Of a DNA stretch of 64,000 nt, positions 56,830 to 64,000 are shown in pieces (position 1 is the stretch's first letter; each line of letters begins with the position of its first letter). Made by a program: the position numbers and the translations under genes. This DNA is from Rhodoferax sp. (lineage in GTDB: Bacteria; Pseudomonadota; Gammaproteobacteria; Burkholderiales; Burkholderiaceae_C): positions 67,592-131,591 of the forward strand of contig JACKLK010000012.1 of NCBI GenBank assembly GCA_024236015.1, read 5' to 3'. The notes under the pieces are model-generated. The model had not been told where the DNA came from, made no database searches, and was given only the letters and a program-made list of their open reading frames with translations.

Positions 56830-57261
56830 TCAGGCGAACACATGGCGCACCAGATAGACCGTGGCAAAACCGGCGCCCATGAACGACAGGGTGGCCACCA
56901 GCGAGCGGGGCGAGAGCTGCGACAGGCCACACACGCCATGGCCGCTGGTGCAACCCGAGCCGTAGCGGGTGCCGGCGCCCACGAGCAGCCCGGCGACGAT
57001 CAAGGTGGCCCAGCCCGCATCGATGCGCGGCACCACCGGCTGCGCGAACACGGCATAGGCCAGCGGCGCGGCCAGCAGCCCGAGCAGGAACGAAAGACGC
57101 CAGCCGACGTCACCCGGCCGCCGCGCGAGCAGGCCGCCGAGAATGCCGCTGATGCCCAGCACGCGGCCGCCCAGCAGGATGAACACGGCCGAGGCCAGTC
57201 CGATCACGATGCCACCGGCCAGCGAGGCCCAGGGCGTGAAATGCGTCCAGGCTATGGTCAT
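56830..57261 (-). CDS. YeeE/YedE half-transporter, first half
   Basis: This 143-residue membrane protein has four hydrophobic segments, FTPWASLAGGIVIGLASAVF, GRVLGISGILGG and the key motif GAGTRYGSGCTSGHGVCGLS with two cysteines, one in the G-C-T-S-G-H signature used for thiosulfate relay. ATG 57261 overlaps the BigR stop (ATGA). It works with the following half-protein. Uptake of reduced sulfur species into the cell is likely. Confidence 0.9.
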   Translation of the reverse strand: MTIAWTHFTPWASLAGGIVIGLASAVFILLGGRVLGISGILGGLLARRPGDVGWRLSFLLGLLAAPLAYAVFAQPVVPRIDAGWATLIVAGLLVGAGTRYGSGCTSGHGVCGLSQLSPRSLVATLSFMGAGFATVYLVRHVFA

Positions 57262-57593
57262 GCCCGCGTCTCCGTTGCCAGCCGGCAGAACTGTTCGTGC
57301 AGGACCTGCATCACCGCCTGCGCCTGCGGGCTGTCGATGCGGTAATAGATGGCCTTGCCGTCGCGCCGGGTGCTGACCAGCCCCTCGTCGCGCAACACGC
57401 CGAGTTGTTGCGACAGGGTCGGCTGCAACACGCCGACCCGGGCTTCGAGTTCGCCGACCCGTTGCTCACCGTGCACCAGTTGGCACAACAGCAGCAGGCG
57501 GTCGGGGTTGGACAGGACTTTCATCAGCCGGCAGGCCTGGCCGGCGGAATGGCGCATGTCGGCCAGTGGGGGTGTGACGGCGTCACGGGGCAT
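57258..57593 (-). CDS. bigR: ArsR-family persulfide-sensing repressor (BigR/SqrR type)
   Basis: This 111-residue winged-helix protein has KVLSNPDRLLLLCQL, the recognition helix VLQPTLSQQLGVLRDEGLV and wing RRDGKAIYYRI. Cys37 (LLLLC) and Cys103 (EQFC) are 66 residues apart, equal to the two redox cysteines of BigR and SqrR (42/108 and 41/107), which form a polysulfide bridge when sulfide-derived persulfide rises. An extra Cys21 is present. No ArsR metal motif (ELCVCDL) is seen. ATG 57593 follows GGGAGAA. It heads the operon with two YeeE halves and SulP and is probably autorepressed. Confidence 0.88.
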   Translation of the reverse strand: MPRDAVTPPLADMRHSAGQACRLMKVLSNPDRLLLLCQLVHGEQRVGELEARVGVLQPTLSQQLGVLRDEGLVSTRRDGKAIYYRIDSPQAQAVMQVLHEQFCRLATETRA

Positions 57594-57626
57594 GGGGGGG
57601 TTCTCCCGGTTCAAGGAGGCGCCATC

Positions 57627-57648
57627 ATAGTTTAAGAAGCAATAGTTT
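57627..57648. promoter_or_regulatory. Direct repeats ATAGTTT upstream of bigR
   Basis: ATAGTTT occurs at 57627-57633 and 57642-57648, 15 bp apart, in the only AT-rich patch of this region, 34 nt before the bigR start. On the minus strand TATGAT overlaps the first repeat and may be the -10 box. A BigR-type repressor binding here would shut its own operon. Confidence 0.35.
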
Positions 57649-57834
57649 GTTCTTGCGCAAACTGTCCGCCCCCCGACGTGACAAATCCGCCGCCCGTCCA
57701 GGCCGCCACGGAACCGGCTTTGCCAGGCCGCAGGCGGCGCCACCCCGTGGGGCTGAGGCCCGCGGCTCCAAGCCTGCCTGCGCAGGCTTGGACAGGCCGA
57801 AGGGGCGCCTGCCTCTGGCAGCGCCACGACTCGG

Positions 57835-57858
57835 CCGGCTTACACGCAGTGAAGCCGG
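57835..57858. repeat. ACACGCAGTG hairpin, copy B
   Basis: CCGGCTT and AAGCCGG form a 7-bp stem around ACACGCAGTG, followed by ACAGACGGGGGGCGTC. It is identical in stem and loop to copy C at 57943 and equals the copy at 38190 except for paired stem changes. Confidence 0.75.
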
Positions 57859-57942
57859 ACAGACGGGGGGCGTCCTTTCTCCAGTGGCCGCCGCGCACGG
57901 CCGCTCCGAAGCGGCCGGCCCGCCCCCCAGTGGGGGGTTCGG

Positions 57943-57966
57943 CCGGCTTACACGCAGTGAAGCCGG
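57943..57966. repeat. ACACGCAGTG hairpin, copy C
   Basis: The same 7-bp stem CCGGCTT/AAGCCGG and loop as copy B, 108 bp away, preceded by CCCCCC-AGT-GGGGGG and TTCGG just as at 38170-38213. It lies 24 nt after the stop of the CsoR-like gene and ends in a short TTT run, so it could be that operon's terminator. Confidence 0.75.
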
Positions 57967-57989
57967 ACAGACGGGGGGCGTCTTTAACC

Positions 57990-58328
57990 TCAGCGCAGCT
58001 TGCCCAGCATCGCCTCCATGTGGGCCATCATGTGGGCAAGGTCGTCGGAGGCGCCGGCCTTGTCGCCCAGGCGCTCGCCGAGTTCCTGCTCGATGAAACA
58101 CACGGTCATGCGCACATAGGCGCTGTCCAGTGCCTTGCGCACCGCCGACATCTGGCCGGCGATCGCCAGGCAGTCGTCGCCCTCCTCGATCATGCGCTGC
58201 ACGCCACGCAACTGGCCCTCGGCCCGTTTGAGGCGGTGCAACAGGTCGGTGCGCGTTTTCTGGTCGCTGAGAATGGTCATGGCGCAGCTGGCCGCCTTGC
58301 GGCGCTCGGAGGAAGTCGGAGCCGCCAT
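57990..58328 (-). CDS. CsoR/RcnR/FrmR-family regulator with atypical ligand set
   Basis: This protein has up to 112 residues (112 from ATG 58328, 8 nt after the OsmC stop; 96 from ATG 58280). The four-helix DUF156 fold is clear: LLHRLKRAEGQLRGVQRMIEEGDDC, QMSAVRKALDSAYVRM. Aligned with CsoR, the first Cys is present, but the His expected 25 residues later is Phe and the Cys expected at 29 is Glu; instead a Cys stands at 24. So the Cu(I) site of CsoR and the His of FrmR are absent. Two thiols 24 residues apart, in a sulfide operon, suggest a persulfide or thiol sensor like CstR. The operon it controls is probably its own. Confidence 0.83.
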   Translation of the reverse strand: MAAPTSSERRKAASCAMTILSDQKTRTDLLHRLKRAEGQLRGVQRMIEEGDDCLAIAGQMSAVRKALDSAYVRMTVCFIEQELGERLGDKAGASDDLAHMMAHMEAMLGKLR

Positions 58329-58335
58329 TATGTTG

Positions 58336-58782
58336 TCACTTCAGCAGCGCACCGTCGGCGTCGTGCACCTGCACCGTGATCGGGATGCCGGCACCCACGC
58401 TCTGGGACACGGTACAGAAGGCCTCGAACTGGTCCAGCACGCGGTCCAGGTGCTGCAGCCCGGCGGCCGCGACGCCGAGCGTCAGCCTCACCTGCATGCC
58501 CAGCACACGCAGCCGGTTCTCCGGGTTGCGGCCAACGTCGGCCGTCACCTCGCAGCGGATCGGCTCGGGCGCCTGCTTGTACTTGCGCAGCGCGAACAAC
58601 AGCGAGTCGCTCAGGCAGGTGCCGACCGCGGCCGACAACAGCTGCACCGGTGAAGGGCCTTCGCCCTTGCCCAGCGGCGGCGGTTCGTCGGCCAGCCAGT
58701 CGGGTGCCGCGCCGCCGAACTGCATCGTGAACTGGTAGTCCTGGCGCTGGACCAGGTGCACGGTTTCCTTGCCGTCGGCCAT
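58336..58782 (-). CDS. OsmC-family thiol protein
   Basis: This 148-residue protein has the OsmC/Ohr layout with its two reactive cysteines, one in AAVGTCLSDSLLFAL and one in EAFCTVSQSV. Family members reduce organic peroxides, and OsmC-like proteins in sulfide loci handle persulfides or sulfane sulfur. It starts 3 nt after DUF2892 and is followed at 8 nt by the CsoR-like gene. Here it likely protects against products of sulfide oxidation. Confidence 0.87.
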   Translation of the reverse strand: MADGKETVHLVQRQDYQFTMQFGGAAPDWLADEPPPLGKGEGPSPVQLLSAAVGTCLSDSLLFALRKYKQAPEPIRCEVTADVGRNPENRLRVLGMQVRLTLGVAAAGLQHLDRVLDQFEAFCTVSQSVGAGIPITVQVHDADGALLK

Positions 58783-58785
58783 GGC

Positions 58786-59007
58786 TCAGGCCCGGCCCGG
58801 CGCTTTTTCCGGCACACCGAGTTTCTTCAGGATGAAGCCCAGCGGGCAGACGTTGGTGAACCCGAACTGGAACAGGTTGGCACCGACGAAGGCGGTGAAT
58901 GCCAGCCACCACGGGCTGACGAACAGCGGGCTGCCTTCGACGCCCAGCGCCAGCGAGATCAGGATGAACAGGCCGGCAAAAATGCGGATGTAACGTTCTA
59001 CGGTCAT
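58786..59007 (-). CDS. DUF2892 (YgaP transmembrane-like) membrane protein
   Basis: This 73-residue protein has two hydrophobic segments, IRIFAGLFILISLALGV and WWLAFTAFVGANLFQFGF, with the family Cys-Pro in NVCPLGFIL. It equals the membrane part of YgaP, a membrane rhodanese, without the rhodanese domain. Stand-alone DUF2892 genes often lie beside rhodanese, SQR or OsmC genes. It may anchor or pass sulfane sulfur at the inner membrane; the role is not proven. Confidence 0.87.
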   Translation of the reverse strand: MTVERYIRIFAGLFILISLALGVEGSPLFVSPWWLAFTAFVGANLFQFGFTNVCPLGFILKKLGVPEKAPGRA

Positions 59008-59056
59008 GTGATAACTCCTTGAGGTTGAAAAAAAGAAAGATCGATGGGTCAGGCTG

Positions 59057-60334
59057 TCATTTCTCCACCAGGCGCACGATCCCCAGCGCCTTGAGCACGT
59101 ACTTCTCGTACACCGGCTCGACGTTGCCGGTCTTCATCTTGCGCATGAAATATTTCTCGAAACCGATCTTGGCCAGGTGCACCCACTTGCCCTTCTTGAA
59201 CCAGTTCACGTTGCGCGGCGGGATCTGCGGCAGGGCCACGAAGGCGGCTCCGGTGTCGCCCATGTCGGCCAGGCAGATCGCATTCCAGGTCGCCCGCGCC
59301 GAAGGCTGCCGGCCCGCCAGCTCGTCGGCGATGTTGTGCGCGATCGCCGTGACCATGGTCTCGATCATGTAGCCGGTCTTGGGTGCACCGGTGGGAACCG
59401 GCGTGGCCTCCACCGGCGGAATCGCCACGCAGACGCCGGCCGAGAAGATGTTCCGGAACGCCTTGCTGCGCTGGAATTCGTCGATCATCACGAAGCCGCG
59501 CGGGTTGCACAGGCCGGGCACCGCCGCCACCGGATCGACGCCCTTGAACGCGGGCAACATCATGGCGAGCGTGAAGCCCACCTCGTGTTCCTTGTGCACC
59601 TGGCCCTTGTCGTCGAGCTCGGAGACGAACAGCTTGTCGGCCTCGACCCGGGTGGTCTTCGCGTTGGTGATCCACTTGATGTCGTGGCCACGCAGCTCCG
59701 ACTCCAGCATGGACTTGCTGTCGCCGACACCACCCAGGCCCAGGTGGCCGATGTACGGCTCGCTGGTCACGAAGGTGATCGGCACCTTGTGGCGCAACTT
59801 GCGCTTGCGCAGATCGGCGTCCAGGATGAACGCGAACTCGTAGGCCGGGCCGAAGCAGCTCGCGCCGGGCATGGCGCCCACGACGACCGGGCCGGGGTCC
59901 TTCAGGAACTCCTGGTAGCGGCCCCAGAACTGCTCGGCATGCGGCACGGTGCACACCGACTGCGTGTGACCGCCATGCGGGCCGGCGCCGGGCACCTCGT
60001 CGAACGCGAGCTTGGGTCCGGTGGTGATGATCAGGTAGTCGTAGGCCAGTGTCTCGCCGCCGTCCAGCGTCACGCTGTTGCCGGGGGCGTCGATGGCAGT
60101 GACCGCCTTGGCCTTGAAGGCGATGCCCTTGCTCTCGAGCGCGGGCGCAATCGGCATCGTCACCACCGGCCGTTCGCGCCAGCCCACGGCCACCCACGGA
60201 TTGGACGGCGTGAACTGGAAATAGTCGACCGGGTTGACGACGGTGATCGTGTGTTCCTTGGGCAGCAGGGCCCGCATTTCATACGCGGCGGGCATGCCGC
60301 CGATTCCGGCTCCGATGATGACGATATGGGCCAT
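59057..60334 (-). CDS. sqr: Sulfide:quinone oxidoreductase
   Basis: This 425-residue FAD protein starts HIVIIGAGIGGMPAAYEM. It has Cys128 (SVCTVP), Cys160 (GASCFGP) and Cys354 (NAICLAD), matching the three catalytic cysteines of type I SQR (128, 160 and 356 in Acidithiobacillus), plus the quinone/FAD block ETMVTAIAHNIADEL. The C-terminal end holds amphipathic helices (KKGKWVHLAKIGFEKYFM) for membrane binding. It oxidises sulfide to polysulfide or persulfide and passes electrons to quinone on the inner membrane. It lies 19 nt after the RND pump gene. Flavocytochrome c flavoprotein is the alternative, less likely because all three Cys are present. Confidence 0.88.
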   Translation of the reverse strand: MAHIVIIGAGIGGMPAAYEMRALLPKEHTITVVNPVDYFQFTPSNPWVAVGWRERPVVTMPIAPALESKGIAFKAKAVTAIDAPGNSVTLDGGETLAYDYLIITTGPKLAFDEVPGAGPHGGHTQSVCTVPHAEQFWGRYQEFLKDPGPVVVGAMPGASCFGPAYEFAFILDADLRKRKLRHKVPITFVTSEPYIGHLGLGGVGDSKSMLESELRGHDIKWITNAKTTRVEADKLFVSELDDKGQVHKEHEVGFTLAMMLPAFKGVDPVAAVPGLCNPRGFVMIDEFQRSKAFRNIFSAGVCVAIPPVEATPVPTGAPKTGYMIETMVTAIAHNIADELAGRQPSARATWNAICLADMGDTGAAFVALPQIPPRNVNWFKKGKWVHLAKIGFEKYFMRKMKTGNVEPVYEKYVLKALGIVRLVEK

Positions 60335-60353
60335 GCTTGTCTCCTTGGGTTGA

Positions 60354-63715
<3,362 letters not shown>

Positions 63716-63719
<4 letters not shown>

Positions 63720-64000
63720 TGCGCCATCGCGCCCGGCAGCCCGGCGCGCACCGGATCGCGGGCGATACGTTCACCGCTGCGCAGTCCGGCCAGCACCTCG
63801 ACCTGCTGGTCCAGGGCCGGCCCGACGCGGACCGCGCGCAACAGGAATCCCTTGTCGGTCGCGACATAGACCGCGGTCAGTTCGCCGCGGCGCAGGATCG
63901 CCTCGCGCGGCACCGTGAGCCGCGCGGCGGCATCGGCCTGTGCGGCGCCGCCGCTGGCACGCACGCGCACCATCTGGCCCGGCCGCAGTCCGGTGGCGCT
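63716..64000 (-). CDS. RND membrane-fusion protein (C-terminal part, 5' end outside window)
   Basis: The frame is open to the window edge at 64000, so only the last 94 residues are seen. They contain LTVPREAILRRGELTAVYVATD and AVRVGPALDQQVEVLAGLRSGERIA, the membrane-proximal domain of HlyD/AcrA-type fusion proteins. Its stop overlaps the permease start (63716-63719, ATGA), so both are made together. It should bridge the permease to an outer-membrane channel. Confidence 0.9.

Larger units (their letters stand above)
57594..57989. other. Gene-free stretch with promoter and several hairpin repeats
   Basis: These 396 bases lie between the CsoR-like gene's stop and the BigR start. The first 70 bases hold the BigR promoter region. 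The rest contains no supportable gene but several perfect hairpins: TCCAAGCCTGC-CTGC-GCAGGCTTGGA (57767-57792), CGGCCGCT-CCGA-AGCGGCCG, CCCCCC-AGT-GGGGGG and two copies of the ACACGCAGTG element. They probably separate the sulfide/RND operon from the BigR operon. Confidence 0.65.

Noticed and set aside
59057..60334. Flavocytochrome c sulfide dehydrogenase flavoprotein
   Set aside because: All three catalytic cysteines of type I SQR are present at matching positions, there is no export signal and no cytochrome partner gene.

Overview
The window is GC-rich DNA densely packed with chromosomal genes. It looks like a betaproteobacterium of the order Burkholderiales, probably Comamonadaceae-like. 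The reasons are family-level: a DUF1840 protein, a PHA granule-region protein (PF09650 type), a Bug-family solute-binding protein, a Liv-type ABC transporter grouped with acyl-CoA ligases, a 4Fe-4S photolyase, and short 4-nt ATGA overlaps throughout. I see no rRNA, tRNA, CRISPR array, transposase or phage gene.

Layout. (1) 1-7029, plus strand: a surface-glycan operon with an O-acyltransferase fragment, an SDR, NeuB, NeuC, a PglD-like acetyltransferase, a CBS-domain/PglE-like aminotransferase fusion and a PglC-like phosphoglycosyl transferase. It should make a UDP-bacillosamine-type sugar, a legionaminic-type nonulosonate and a lipid-linked glycan. A UDP-xylose synthase-like gene follows on the other strand. 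(2) 8404-17366: a storage-lipid region with a two-domain fatty acyl reductase, phasin, patatin, TetR regulator, wax ester synthase/DGAT, acyl-CoA-binding protein, CaiB-type CoA transferase and PHA granule protein. (3) 18942-26830, minus strand: a tightly coupled aromatic-acid operon resembling the aerobic 2-aminobenzoyl-CoA (anthranilate) pathway, with its MarR regulator and a RidA deaminase. (4) 26995-31876: a zinc-uptake type locus (DUF2796, ABC ATPase, FtsX-like permease, three DUF3299 proteins). (5) 32006-34810: a small NTF2-like protein, a cyclopropane-fatty-acid synthase and DUF1840, ending in a 75-bp tandem repeat. (6) 34412-45434: Bug protein, PaaK-like ligase, complete Liv-type ABC transporter and long-chain-type ligase, with a divergent Crp/Fnr regulator. 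(7) 45431-50181: RluF-like pseudouridine synthase, lipase-like hydrolase, DUF1328 and htpG. (8) 50189-53683: a light-response unit with a DCC-family pseudogene, 4Fe-4S photolyase, DUF2256, HiPIP and a divergent MerR regulator. (9) 54645-64000, minus strand: a sulfur/efflux region with an RND pump, sulfide:quinone oxidoreductase, DUF2892, OsmC and an atypical CsoR-family regulator, then a BigR-type ArsR regulator, two YeeE/YedE halves and a SulP permease.

Between genes there is a family of GC-rich hairpins sharing the loop ACACGCAGTG (38190, 57835, 57943 and, in related form, 34239). One of them has compensatory stem changes. The window also has a 33-bp perfect inverted repeat (12626/12838) and several palindromes in promoter positions. 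Starts, operators and substrates given below are inferences unless the entry says otherwise.
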